A program made the translations under genes and the position numbers. The notes under the pieces were generated by a model, which was given only the letters and a program-made list of their open reading frames with translations, did no database searches and was not told the DNA's origin. Shown here piece after piece: positions 1 through 8,596 of a DNA stretch of 26,445 bases. Each line of letters starts with the position of its first letter. Positions within the stretch are counted from its first letter, which is position 1. The stretch spans positions 1 to 26,445 of the forward strand of contig JAUVRU010000002.1 of the NCBI GenBank assembly GCA_030597485.1, read 5' to 3'. Source of the stretch: Anaerolineae bacterium. Lineage in GTDB: Bacteria; Chloroflexota; Anaerolineae; 4572-78; NAK82.

Positions 1-113
1 CCAAGCCGTGCCGCCCCCGAGTTTTTTGGATGGGAAAACGTGATACAGGTTCCCGGGCTACGTGACGCGCCCCAGGGCAAATGTTGACAGGTCTACCCGA
101 ATCCTGACAGAAC

Positions 114-2579
114 CTACGGTTCGGATCGGTACAATCGCTGATAATTCTGGTAATCTCCATAGATGATGCGCACGTAGCGCCGCGGTTCGTGATAGGGCAT
201 CGTCTCGACGAAAAGATCCAGGTCCGGCACTGCCTCCAGCCACTCGTGAACCCGACCGGGCCCGGCATTGTAGGCCACCAAGGCAGGGATCACCTGTTCG
301 TCGAAGGTAGCCAGCTGGACACTGAGGTACCAGGCGCCAAAAGCTACGTTAACATACGGCAACCGCAGGTCATCCTCCTCCCAATCGTCCCAGCCGAGCC
401 GGCCGGCAATCCATTCACCGGTGGGCGGTATCACCTGGGTCAGGCCGCGCGCATCGGCTGAGGAGGTGACTGAAGGCTCGAAGAGGCTCTCCTGCCGGAT
501 GAGGGTAAACAGGAGAAGGGGTCCGATGTCTTGGGCCTGCGCCTCGGCGACGACGAGCTCTCGATAGTAGAGAGGATATGAGAGTTGCTGGATGAAGCGG
601 GGCACGTCAGCCCTTTCGGTTGTTGGCGAGGTCCAGGTCAGCCGCTCGGCGCAAATGATGGAAAGACGATATGCCCCCCGGTCACGGAAGGCGACGGCTA
701 ATTGATACATAGCCAGGGGGTCGTCCCACCATGCCTCTTTGACCGTTTCCCACTCTTCCAGAGCCTCCTTTCTTCGACCGGCACGAAGCAGTGCATCACC
801 CCGGCGCCAGGCAGGGTCCTGGGCAATGGCGGGGTTCAACGTGCCCGCCGGGATGGTGTCGGCAATGGGTAGCCAGCTGGCCAGCCACTCCTCGGCTTCA
901 TCTTGACTGACATCGAGGTTGGGGGGCGGGAGCGGCACGCTGTGGTCGACGCGGCTGGAAATTCCCGCTAGCATCTCCGCCGCTCGCAGCCCATGGTAGG
1001 AGTATGGTGACCATTCGCTGGCCCCCCGAAATGCAGCGTCCGCTTCCTCGCTGTTCTCCAACGCCAGCCACGCCTTGCCCAGCCAGAAGCGGCCGGCGGT
1101 AGCGGCCAGGCTGTCGGGATATGTCTCGACAAGCGCCTGCCAGCCGGCGCGGGCTGCCTCAAACTCGGCACGACGATAGTCCAGCAGAGCAGCCTTGAAG
1201 AGGGCATCCGGCGCGCCGTCGTCCTGAGGATAACGATCCGCCATATCACGGAAGGCGACAGCCGCTGCCTCCAGATCGTCATTGTCCACCTGGAGGGTCG
1301 CAGCCTTCCACAAAGCGGTCGCCGCCAGCGGAGACTGGGGATACTGACTGGCGAGCGTGCGGTATGTCGCCAGAGCGTGGTCAAGATCGCCCCGCCAGGC
1401 ATAGGCAGCAGCCTTTTCCAACCACGCCTGGTGCACGTGCTCGTGCGCCGGATAGGCCTGGATAAGTTCATCGAATCGCTGAATGGCCTGCCACAGATTC
1501 CCATTCGCCTTCTGCGACAGCGCCAGGTACCAGTGGACATCCCCGGCGCCCACGTTTGGATCTGCCTCGATGGCACGCGTGAAAGCGTCGATGGCCGGTT
1601 GGTAGACTCCTGCGTGGTAATCTACCAGGCCGCGCTGGTAATCGTCCACTGGCTCGCCCGCATTTACTAATTCAACCAGGGACAAATAGGCGTAGTGGGC
1701 CGTCGGGTAGCGGTTTACTGCCTGGGCGTAGCGTTCGTAGGCTGCCGCCTCGTCCTCATCTTTCATCAATGCCTGGCCGGCCAGATACAGGATTCTGGCC
1801 CGATAAGCGTCGATGCGAGCCACACTCAGGATAGCATCATATTGCTCCACGGCGGCGGCCGGATCCCCTCGGGCCAGCTCAGCCTGAGCAATCCCCTCAC
1901 GCATGTAGACAGCCCTGCTGTCGTCAGGCGCGACCCGCAGGCCATCCGCATAGGCCGCGACTGCCTCATCGTAGTCGAGAATCAGCATGGCCGCCTTACC
2001 GATGCTATCATAGGCATACACAGCCAGCACATCATCCAGCTGCAAATAGGCCCGATAGGCACCCATTGCCCGGCGCCACTCGCCCCGATTCTCGTAGGCC
2101 CTGGCCACAAGCAAATGTGCCGTGGCTACCAGTGGATCATCAGGATAAGCCTGGGTGAAGTCCTGCAGCAGCGTTAGAGCGCTCTCGTAATCGCCGGCCT
2201 CCAGCGCACTGCGACCTGCCCAGTAGGTTGCCAGTTGCCGTTCCCCACCATCTGCGCCCGAGTCGGCAAGCAAGGCGGTGAACTCTGCCTGTGCCCGGGG
2301 ATAGTCACCCCAGGCAAAGGCTTGATGGGCGGCCGACAGGCGGTGGCTGGGAATGGGCGTCACGGTCGGGGTCGCGGTGGGGATCGGGGTGTGGGTTGCT
2401 GTGGGCGTGCGGGTAAGGGTTGGCGTGGACGTGGCGGTGGGACAAGGCGTGGGCAGGGGAGATAGCCCCATCGCCTCCTCAAAGGTGGTATGGGTGGGCT
2501 TCGCCGGCGCATTGCGTTGACATGTCACCACCGTTAGCGCCAACACAGAAATGGCAAGAGTCAGATAGTGCGTTCGCAT
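114..2579 (-). CDS. TPR-containing lytic murein transglycosylase (SLT domain)
   Basis: Predicted exported enzyme that cleaves the MurNAc-GlcNAc bond of peptidoglycan with formation of an anhydro product. The 821-residue protein starts with a hydrophobic signal segment (residues 4-19) followed by Cys20; the box VVTC has Thr at -1, so lipoprotein status is doubtful. Residues about 28-80 are a Pro/Thr-rich spacer. About 550 residues of TPR-like helical repeats follow, as in Slt70-type superhelices. The C-terminal 150 residues are the SLT catalytic domain: IRQES with the catalytic Glu near residue 697, then GLTQ and AYNAGPGR. The start is taken at 2579 because a TTGACA-17-CATAAT promoter lies directly upstream, leaving almost no leader. 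It diverges from recF. Family assignment is firm; the exact cellular role (cell growth, division or recycling) is not shown. Confidence 0.93.
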   Translation of the reverse strand: MRTHYLTLAISVLALTVVTCQRNAPAKPTHTTFEEAMGLSPLPTPCPTATSTPTLTRTPTATHTPIPTATPTVTPIPSHRLSAAHQAFAWGDYPRAQAEFTALLADSGADGGERQLATYWAGRSALEAGDYESALTLLQDFTQAYPDDPLVATAHLLVARAYENRGEWRRAMGAYRAYLQLDDVLAVYAYDSIGKAAMLILDYDEAVAAYADGLRVAPDDSRAVYMREGIAQAELARGDPAAAVEQYDAILSVARIDAYRARILYLAGQALMKDEDEAAAYERYAQAVNRYPTAHYAYLSLVELVNAGEPVDDYQRGLVDYHAGVYQPAIDAFTRAIEADPNVGAGDVHWYLALSQKANGNLWQAIQRFDELIQAYPAHEHVHQAWLEKAAAYAWRGDLDHALATYRTLASQYPQSPLAATALWKAATLQVDNDDLEAAAVAFRDMADRYPQDDGAPDALFKAALLDYRRAEFEAARAGWQALVETYPDSLAATAGRFWLGKAWLALENSEEADAAFRGASEWSPYSYHGLRAAEMLAGISSRVDHSVPLPPPNLDVSQDEAEEWLASWLPIADTIPAGTLNPAIAQDPAWRRGDALLRAGRRKEALEEWETVKEAWWDDPLAMYQLAVAFRDRGAYRLSIICAERLTWTSPTTERADVPRFIQQLSYPLYYRELVVAEAQAQDIGPLLLFTLIRQESLFEPSVTSSADARGLTQVIPPTGEWIAGRLGWDDWEEDDLRLPYVNVAFGAWYLSVQLATFDEQVIPALVAYNAGPGRVHEWLEAVPDLDLFVETMPYHEPRRYVRIIYGDYQNYQRLYRSEP

Positions 2580-2587
2580 AGATGGCT

Positions 2588-2616
2588 ATTATGCTTGCAA
2601 GTGCAAGGTCTGTCAA
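2588..2616 (-). promoter_or_regulatory. Sigma70-type promoter of the lytic transglycosylase gene
   Basis: Read on the minus strand, TTGACA (2616-2611) and CATAAT (2593-2588) are separated by exactly 17 bp. Only 8 bases (2587-2580) lie between the -10 box and the ATG at 2579, so transcription should start 1-2 bases before the start codon. No Shine-Dalgarno sequence fits in the leader. The boxes are seen directly; the start site is inferred. Confidence 0.75.
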
Positions 2617-2648
2617 CAACCAGATTGAGCAAAATCAAGGGATTTCGC

Positions 2649-2700
2649 ACTCCGTCAGATTCCGGAGTCCGATGTCTCCTGCAAATTGTGATGCATTTGC
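2649..2700. repeat. Two successive 6-8-6 inverted repeats in the slt/recF spacer
   Basis: ACTCCG (2649-2654) pairs with CGGAGT (2663-2668), and GCAAAT (2681-2686) pairs with ATTTGC (2695-2700). Both are perfect, both have 8-base spacers, and their centres are 32 bp apart, about three helical turns. They lie between the two divergent promoters. They could be operator sites, but the half-sites differ in sequence and chance is not excluded. Confidence 0.35.
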
Positions 2701-2722
2701 CCTGCCCTCGCGGTCGAATCAT

Positions 2723-2751
2723 TTGGGAGTGTGTGGGCCCCATGTTATAAT
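2723..2751 (+). promoter_or_regulatory. Sigma70-type promoter of recF
   Basis: TTGGGA (2723-2728), a 17-bp spacer, and a consensus TATAAT (2746-2751). Six bases separate the -10 box from the ATG at 2758, which would place +1 at the A of the start codon and give a leaderless mRNA. No Shine-Dalgarno sequence precedes the ATG. Confidence 0.72.
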
Positions 2752-2757
2752 CGGGTG

Positions 2758-3966
2758 ATGCATCTAACGAAGCTGGCTTTGGTGAATTTCCGCAACTACG
2801 CCGGGCTGGTGCTGGATTTGGGGCCCGGCCCTCTCCTTTTGTGCGGGGATAACGCCCAGGGCAAGACCAACCTGCTGGAGGCAATCTACTTCCTGGCGAC
2901 CACCCGGTCTACGTTTGCCCGTGCCGAGCGCCAGGTCATCAATTGGCAATCACTGGAGCACGACGCCCTTCCGTTTGCCCGGTTGGAGGCTCACGTACAA
3001 CGGCAGAACAGCGCGTTTCGGATCGACGTCACGTTGCTGCCCGACGAGGCCGGCCGGATTCACAAAGAGATGCGCCTGAATGGGGTCAAGAAGCGGGCAC
3101 TGGACCTGGTCGGTCAGTTGAATGCCGTTCTGTTCATTCCTGAAGACATCGATCTGGTCACCGGTGCGCCTGCTGCCCGCCGCCGCTACCTGGACATCAC
3201 CCTATGCCAGATAGAGCCCAGTTACTGCCACGCCCTCAGCCAGTATAACCAGACCCTGACCCAGCGCAACGCCTTGCTCAAGCAACTGGGCGAGCGGCAA
3301 GGCAGTCAAGATCAGCTCGCTTTTTGGGACGAGCAACTGGCGGAACATGGTGCCGTGTTGATCGTCTCCCGACGAGAGGCAATCGCCGCGCTGGATCGGT
3401 TGGGTCGGGAGAGATACCGGGTGCTGAGCAATCAGGGGGAAACGCTGCGTCTATACTACGCACCCAGTTTTGACCCCGAGGATCGTCCCTCGCTTGACTA
3501 TCAGCGTCCCTTGCTGTTGGAAGAACTGTTGCCATCAGCGCAAGCCAGCCTATCGGTGCAAGAAGTGGCCCGAGCCTATCTTCTCAGACTGCGCCAGGCC
3601 CGACGTGAGGAAATCGCCAGAGGCATGACCCTGACGGGGCCGCATCGTGACGATGTGCACTTCCTGGTCGACGGTGTGGACCTGACCCTGTATGGCTCAC
3701 GGGGCCAGCAGCGCACGACAGCGCTGGCACTGAGATTCGCCGAAGTGGATCTGATGAGGCAGACGACAGGTGAATCCCCTGTGCTGCTGTTAGATGACGT
3801 GATGAGCGAGCTGGACGCAGGACGACGGGCTCGGGTGACGGCCATGGTGGGCGATGTGGAGCAATCTATCGTCACCACCACAGATTGGGACGATTTCACC
3901 GATGCCTTCCGCGACCGGGCGGCTGGGTTGTTGCAGGTTGTGGATGGGGAAGTGGAACCAGTGTAG
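2758..3966 (+). CDS. recF: DNA replication and repair protein RecF
   Basis: SMC-like ATPase that helps load RecA at single-strand gaps and is needed for recombinational repair. The 402-residue product has the N-terminal RecF hallmark MHLTKLALVNFRNY, Walker A GDNAQGKT at residues 30-37, an ABC signature region around GSRGQQRTT, and Walker B VLLLDDVMSELD near the C terminus; the length is usual for RecF. An upstream in-frame ATG at 2731 exists, but it lies inside the promoter and would add residues foreign to the family, so 2758 is chosen. The gene is not beside dnaA or dnaN here, unlike in many bacteria, and instead diverges from a lytic transglycosylase gene. Confidence 0.95.
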   Translation: MHLTKLALVNFRNYAGLVLDLGPGPLLLCGDNAQGKTNLLEAIYFLATTRSTFARAERQVINWQSLEHDALPFARLEAHVQRQNSAFRIDVTLLPDEAGRIHKEMRLNGVKKRALDLVGQLNAVLFIPEDIDLVTGAPAARRRYLDITLCQIEPSYCHALSQYNQTLTQRNALLKQLGERQGSQDQLAFWDEQLAEHGAVLIVSRREAIAALDRLGRERYRVLSNQGETLRLYYAPSFDPEDRPSLDYQRPLLLEELLPSAQASLSVQEVARAYLLRLRQARREEIARGMTLTGPHRDDVHFLVDGVDLTLYGSRGQQRTTALALRFAEVDLMRQTTGESPVLLLDDVMSELDAGRRARVTAMVGDVEQSIVTTTDWDDFTDAFRDRAAGLLQVVDGEVEPV

Positions 3967-4040
3967 GCATTCAGCGGATTCACGCCGACGTCGCACGCGG
4001 ATATGAGAAGCCGCATGTGTGCCGGTCTGTGATAAGCAAA

Positions 4041-4072
4041 AGGGGTGGCACCACAATGGTCGTGCCACCCCT
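4041..4072 (-). terminator. Rho-independent terminator of clpB
   Basis: AGGGGTGGCAC (4041-4051) and GTGCCACCCCT (4062-4072) form a perfect 11-bp stem with a 10-base loop. Read on the minus strand, the stem is followed by TTTGCTTATC, so with the last stem base there are four T in a row. It lies 17 bases past the clpB stop. On the plus strand no T-tract follows, so it is a weaker stop for recF. Confidence 0.85.
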
Positions 4073-4089
4073 GACGGGCACCCTGCCCG

Positions 4090-6729
4090 CTATTCCACTA
4101 TCTCGGCCTCGACAACTTCCGCTTCCGCATTCTCTACAGATTCCTCTGGCGTGGTGCCCAGACGATCAAAGGTCAATCCGTCGCAACCCACGTTAACCTG
4201 CACCGTGTCGCCTTCGCGTAACCCACCCTCCAGCAGGTCCATGGCCAGCGGGTCTTGCAGATACCGTTGGATGACCCGCTTCAAGGGGCGAGCACCGAAG
4301 GCGGGATCGTAACCCCTGTCGGCCAGGAAGTCACGGGCAGCCGCCGTCAGAACCAGCGTGATGTTGCGTCCGGTCATCAAAGCCTCGATGTGCTCGACCT
4401 GGATGTCCACGATGCGGGCCAGGTCATCACGGCTAAGGCTATGAAAGACAATGACCTCATCGACGCGATTCAAGAACTCGGGGCGGAAATGCCGCCTCAG
4501 GTCTTCCAGGACTCTGTCCTCGGCAGCATCAATGCCCAGCTCCACGATGTGGTGGCTGCCAATGTTGCTGGTCATAATGACGACGGTGTTCTTGAAATCC
4601 ACGGTACGTCCATGGCCGTCGGTCAGCCGGCCATCGTCCAGGAGCTGTAACAGCACGTTGAAAACCTCAGGGTGCGCCTTCTCGATTTCATCGAAGAGGA
4701 CTACGCTGTACGGTTTGCGCCGCACCGCCTCGGTGAGCTGCCCACCCTCGTCATAGCCCACGTAGCCGGGCGGAGCGCCGATCAAGCGGGCCACGGTGTG
4801 CCGCTCCTGGTATTCGCTCATGTCGATGCGGATCATGTTCTTTTCGTCGTCGAACAGAAACTCGGCCAGGGCGCGGGCTAGTTCGGTCTTGCCCACGCCG
4901 GTGGGGCCCAAGAAGATGAAGCTGCCGATGGGGCGACCGGGATCTTGCAGGCCGGCCCGGGCGCGGCGCACCGCGTTGGAGACAGCCACAATGGCCTCGT
5001 CCTGCCCCACCACCCGCTGGTGCAGCCGGTCTTCCATCTTTATCAGCTTCTCGCGTTCGCTTTCCAACAGATTGCTGACCGGGATGCCAGTCCAGACGGA
5101 AACCACATCGGCGATGTCCTCGGCATCCACCTCCTCTTTAAGCAGAGGTGAACCCTCTTGAAGCTCCGCCAGCCGGGCTCCGCCCTGTCGCAGTTGTTCT
5201 TCCAGTTCCATCAGCTGGCCGTAGCGCAAGCGAGCGGCCTCTTCCAGGTTAGCCTGACGCTCAGCCTGCTCGATGGCGATACGGGTCTGTTCAATCTCTT
5301 CCTTGGTACGACGAAGAGCCTGGATGGCATCCTTCTCGATTTGCCAGCGACCGGTCAGCTGCTGCGACTCCTCACGCAGGTCGGCGATTTCCTTCTCCAA
5401 GGTCTTCAGACGTTCCTTGCTGGCCTTGTCTTTCTCCTTTTTTAGGGCCTCGCGCTCGATTTCCATCTGCAGGATCTGGCGATCCACGGCATCCAGCTCT
5501 TGCGGTTTGCTGTCGATCTCCATCTTCAAACGGCTGGCTGCCTCGTCGATCAGGTCAATGGCCTTGTCGGGCAAGAACCGGTCGCTGATGTAACGATAGC
5601 TGAGGGTGGCAGCGGCGATGACTGCGCTGTCCTGAATGCGCACACCATGATGCACCTCGTAGCGCTCTTTCAAGCCTCTGAGTATGCTGATGGTGTCCTC
5701 CACTGTCGGCTCGTCCACCAACACCGGCTGAAAGCGGCGCTCCAGAGCAGCGTCCTTTTCGATGTGTTTGCGATACTCGTCTAAGGTGGTGGCCCCAATG
5801 GTATGCAGCTCGCCCCGAGCCAGCAGCGGCTTCAACATGTTGCTGGCGTCCATCGCCCCCTCGGCCGCGCCAGCACCGACGACGGTGTGCAGTTCGTCAA
5901 TGAAGAGAATCACCATGCCGTCGCTATCAGTGACCTCCTTGAGCACCGCCTTGAGCCGCTCCTCAAACTCGCCCCGATACTTCGCGCCGGCGATAAGGGC
6001 TCCCATGTCAAGACCAATCACCCGCTTGTCTTTCAGCCCTTCGGGTACATCACCCTTGACGATGCGTTGGGCCAAGCCTTCGGCAATGGCTGTCTTGCCT
6101 ACCCCGGGATCACCCACCAACACCGGGTTGTTCTTGGTGCGGCGGCTCAGAATCTGGATAACGCGCCGGATCTCCTGGTCACGGCCGATGACCGGGTCCA
6201 GTTTGCCCTGTCTGGCCAGTTGCGTCAGGTCGCGTCCGTACTTCTCCAGGGCTTGGTACGTGGTTTCGGGTGTCTGGCTGGTGACGCGTTGGCTGCCTCG
6301 AATCTGGGCCAGAGCCTGCATAATGGTCGTTTCATTCAGACCGTATTGAGCCAGCACCTCCCTGGCAAACCCGTCGGAACGAGCTATTGCCAGCAGCAAG
6401 TGCTCGGTGCTCACGAATTCGTCGTGCATCTGGCCAGCCAGTTTCTCGGCGTCGGCAGCCACATCGGCGAGCGCACGTGACAGACTCACCTGGGCGGTGG
6501 CTCCGTGTGCCTTGGGTCGCCGATTCAGCTCGGCCTCCAGGTCGTTGATGAGCAGGCCTGGGCTGGCCCCGATGCGCTGGGCAACCTGGGGGACCACGCC
6601 ATCAGATTGACGAAGCAGAACCAACAGCAAATGGGCCGGCTCAATCTGGCTGTGATAGTACTGTCGAGCCAGGTCCTGAGCGGCCACAATGGCCTCTTGT
6701 GCTTTCTGTGTATACCTGTTGATATCCAT
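4090..6729 (-). CDS. clpB: ATP-dependent chaperone ClpB (Hsp100 disaggregase)
   Basis: Hexameric AAA+ unfoldase that, with DnaK, pulls polypeptides out of aggregates. The 879-residue protein shows the N-terminal Clp repeat domain ([20 protein letters not shown]), first AAA+ module with Walker A GDPGVGKT near residue 205 and Walker [10 protein letters not shown], a long charged coiled-coil middle domain (about 400-530) that separates ClpB from ClpA and ClpC, and a second AAA+ module with GPTGVGKT near residue 605 and the D2-small domain. The frame is open 15 codons further upstream, but GGAGG (6740-6736) six bases before the ATG at 6729 and the family N terminus set the start. Monocistronic, with its own terminator. 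I saw no CIRCE or HAIR heat-shock operator upstream. Confidence 0.96.
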   Translation of the reverse strand: MDINRYTQKAQEAIVAAQDLARQYYHSQIEPAHLLLVLLRQSDGVVPQVAQRIGASPGLLINDLEAELNRRPKAHGATAQVSLSRALADVAADAEKLAGQMHDEFVSTEHLLLAIARSDGFAREVLAQYGLNETTIMQALAQIRGSQRVTSQTPETTYQALEKYGRDLTQLARQGKLDPVIGRDQEIRRVIQILSRRTKNNPVLVGDPGVGKTAIAEGLAQRIVKGDVPEGLKDKRVIGLDMGALIAGAKYRGEFEERLKAVLKEVTDSDGMVILFIDELHTVVGAGAAEGAMDASNMLKPLLARGELHTIGATTLDEYRKHIEKDAALERRFQPVLVDEPTVEDTISILRGLKERYEVHHGVRIQDSAVIAAATLSYRYISDRFLPDKAIDLIDEAASRLKMEIDSKPQELDAVDRQILQMEIEREALKKEKDKASKERLKTLEKEIADLREESQQLTGRWQIEKDAIQALRRTKEEIEQTRIAIEQAERQANLEEAARLRYGQLMELEEQLRQGGARLAELQEGSPLLKEEVDAEDIADVVSVWTGIPVSNLLESEREKLIKMEDRLHQRVVGQDEAIVAVSNAVRRARAGLQDPGRPIGSFIFLGPTGVGKTELARALAEFLFDDEKNMIRIDMSEYQERHTVARLIGAPPGYVGYDEGGQLTEAVRRKPYSVVLFDEIEKAHPEVFNVLLQLLDDGRLTDGHGRTVDFKNTVVIMTSNIGSHHIVELGIDAAEDRVLEDLRRHFRPEFLNRVDEVIVFHSLSRDDLARIVDIQVEHIEALMTGRNITLVLTAAARDFLADRGYDPAFGARPLKRVIQRYLQDPLAMDLLEGGLREGDTVQVNVGCDGLTFDRLGTTPEESVENAEAEVVEAEIVE

Positions 6730-6735
6730 ACCTAA

Positions 6736-6740
6736 CCTCC
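6736..6740 (-). promoter_or_regulatory. Shine-Dalgarno of clpB (decides the start)
   Basis: GGAGG on the minus strand, six bases before the ATG at 6729. It rules out the longer open frame starting at 6774. Confidence 0.8.
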
Positions 6741-7028
6741 ACTGGTGACAAGCTGGTGGTAGGAGATGTGCCAATTTTCACATCTTCGGGAAAGGCACAC
6801 GCTCCCTGTCACACGTGCAATTCTACCCCTACCAGTCTACGAGAAGCGTGTTAGAAGGACATAAGAGTTATGTTTGCGTTCCATTAGAGGATACCTGCCC
6901 GGTGGAAATCTGCCAAATTCAGGACATTGGGAGCGGTAACCATTTGATGGTTTTGGGGTTATAATGGATGGGTGAAGTTTCAGCTACACTCCACAGACTT
7001 GACTGTGCTGGAGCACTGACAAGGATAC
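6741..7028. other. Non-coding spacer between clpB and fabF, upstream half
   Basis: No convincing gene. It holds the clpB upstream region (a TAGAAT-like -10 on the minus strand around 6825), a 15-bp palindrome ACATAA-GAG-TTATGT at 6859-6873, and a consensus TATAAT at 6960-6965 on the plus strand with a poor -35. A GTG at 6972, six bases after that TATAAT, opens 15 codons ending at TGA 7017-7019. A 65-codon frame from 6968 resembles no family I know. The stretch ends just before the better fabF promoter. Confidence 0.4.
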
Positions 7029-7057
7029 TTGCCCATCTGGATGATTGTGGTTATACT
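7029..7057 (+). promoter_or_regulatory. Candidate promoter for fabF
   Basis: TTGCCC (7029-7034), 17 bp, TATACT (7052-7057). It would give a leader of about 210 bases before the fabF ATG at 7273. The leader has no clear terminator or named riboswitch that I recognise. Confidence 0.45.
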
Positions 7058-7272
7058 GGGACGCCGTCTCCGAGATTGTTGGAGAATTCAATTAGAGGTC
7101 ATACAAGTCTCCTGGAGGCTATGCGTACAGGTTTTGTTATTTTGGCACATCCCCGGCGCTCTTGACCGGTTTCGGCCTCAGGGCGCATGTGCCTGGATTG
7201 TCCAATGCCTTATTGGTTTCTCAACAAAAGGAGCGTTAAAGGATCTGTTGTGATCGTGAGGAGGCAAGATCA

Positions 7273-8511
7273 ATGACTCGTGTCGTTATCACGGGCATAG
7301 GAGCAGTCGTGCCCATTGGCAATGATGCTACAACCACGTGGGAGAACCTGGTGAAGGGGGTGTCGGGAGCGGGACCAATCACCAAATTCGATGCCTCTGA
7401 TTTTCCCGTTCGCATTTCCTGTGAGGTGAAGGATTTCGACCCTACGCAATGGATGGACCGCAAGATGTTACGCCGGACCGCAGTGGGGACCCAATTTGCC
7501 CTGGCGTCCAGCCGACAGGCGCTGCAGGACGCTGACCTGGATATCACCGATAACAACGCCGACAGGGTGGGGGTGGTCATCTCCACCGGTGGTGGCGGCA
7601 TTGGGCTGCTAGAGGATGCGACCTATATGCTGCAAAAAAAAGGCCCCCGCGGCATCAACCCACTGTTGCTGCCCATCATCATGCCCAATGCGGTTTCGTG
7701 CCTGGTCTCGATTGAGACAGGTGCCAAAGGGCCAGTGTTGACCAGCACGTTGGCTTGCGCCAGCGGCAACTACTCGCTGATAGAAGCATATCATTTTCTG
7801 CAGCGGAATGAAGCAGATGTGATGATCGCTGGGGGGTCCGAATCGGTCAACACCAAGTTGGCATTTGCGTCACTGGGTCGTATGGGAGCGCTTTCACAGC
7901 GCAACGATGACCCGGAGCATGCCAGCCGGCCCTTCGACGCCGAGCGGGACGGGTTTGTGTATGGCGAAGGTGCGGCGGCTATGATCTTGGAAACGGAGGA
8001 GCACGCCCAAGCGCGTGGTGCCCAGGTATACGCCGAGGTTCTGGGGGGGCGGCTGACGGGTGATGCCTTCCACGTGACTGCGCCAGACCCGAAGGGCGAC
8101 GGCGCAGTGCGCGCTATGGAGGGAGCACTGGAAAGCGCCGGGCTGCAACCCACCGACGTGGACGGAATCTACGCGCAGGGTACCAGCACACCGCTCAACG
8201 ACGTGACCGAGACGAAGGCCATCAAGCGCGTTTTCGGTTAGCATGCGTACCGCCTGGCCATTACCGCCACCAAGTCCATGGTTGGTCACATTATGGGAGG
8301 CGCCGGCACCATATCGGCGTTGGGGGCAGCCCTTACGTTGAAGACCGGTATCGTTCCCCCCACCATCAACTATGAGAATCCCGATCCTGAATGCGACCTG
8401 GACTACGTGCCCAACGAAGCCCGGAAAATCACGGCAAATGTCGCGTTGGTCAATGCCTTTGGCTTTGGCGGGCAGAACGTGGTGCTGGTTATGAAGCGGT
8501 ATGTCGACTGA
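7273..8511 (+). pseudogene. fabF: 3-oxoacyl-ACP synthase II (FabF-type), interrupted by an in-frame TAG
   Basis: FabF condenses malonyl-ACP with an acyl-ACP in fatty-acid elongation. The frame opens at 7273 behind GAGGAGG and reads as FabF throughout: MTRVVITGIG at the N terminus, nucleophile Cys162 in LACASGN, GTSTPLND, then after a stop TAG at 8239-8241 (codon 323) the same frame continues with HAYRLAITATKSMVGH, bearing Lys334 and the second catalytic His339, and NAFGFGGQN to the stop at 8511. Counting the TAG as one residue gives 412, the normal FabF length. Family members usually have Glu (GAG) at this place, one base from TAG. In addition the first catalytic His (position 303 in E. coli FabF) is Gln302 (CAG, 8176-8178). 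The 322-residue truncated product would lack His339 and should be inactive. It may be a decaying paralogue, a sequencing error, or a readthrough gene. Confidence 0.88.
8239..8241 (+). other. In-frame amber codon within fabF
   Basis: TAG between the codons for KRVFG and HAYRL. No frameshift is involved: homology resumes in the same frame at the very next codon. A single G-to-T change from GAG explains it. Confidence 0.85.
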
Positions 8512-8538
8512 CCATAACCCGTTCTTCGCTGCACCAAC

Positions 8539-8567
8539 TTGTATGATGACATCTCACATGGTATAAT
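8539..8567 (+). promoter_or_regulatory. Promoter of the ATP synthase operon
   Basis: TTGTAT (8539-8544), a 17-bp spacer, and consensus TATAAT (8562-8567), the only strong promoter-like pair between fabF and atpB. The expected start is near 8574. The last three bases of the -10 box are also the first three of the left arm of a perfect hairpin, so promoter and fabF terminator overlap. Confidence 0.65.
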
Positions 8568-8596
8568 CGCCCCGCTGTGACGGGGCGATTGGTTTT
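8565..8596 (+). terminator. Hairpin terminator behind fabF, overlapping the atp promoter
   Basis: AATCGCCCCG (8565-8574) and CGGGGCGATT (8581-8590) form a perfect 10-bp stem with a 6-base loop, followed by GGTTTTC. Transcripts arriving from fabF contain both arms; transcripts started at about 8574 contain almost none of the left arm and escape it. The short T-tract makes termination likely but not certain. Confidence 0.6.

Noticed and set aside
1..113. Possible gene or terminator at the left edge
   Set aside because: No frame of note outside the shadow of the transglycosylase gene, and no hairpin with a T-tract was found after its stop.
2580..2757. Replication origin beside recF
   Set aside because: No cluster of DnaA boxes, no dnaA or dnaN nearby; the spacer is explained by two promoters and dyads.
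6741..6960. CIRCE or HAIR heat-shock operator before clpB
   Set aside because: No TTAGCACTC-N9-GAGTGCTAA and no CTTGAGT-N7-ACTCAAG pattern is present; only an unrelated short palindrome is found.
6968..7165. 65-codon open frame between clpB and fabF on the plus strand
   Set aside because: It starts three bases after a TATAAT box with no ribosome site, has no resemblance to a known family, and overlaps a better promoter candidate at 7029-7057.
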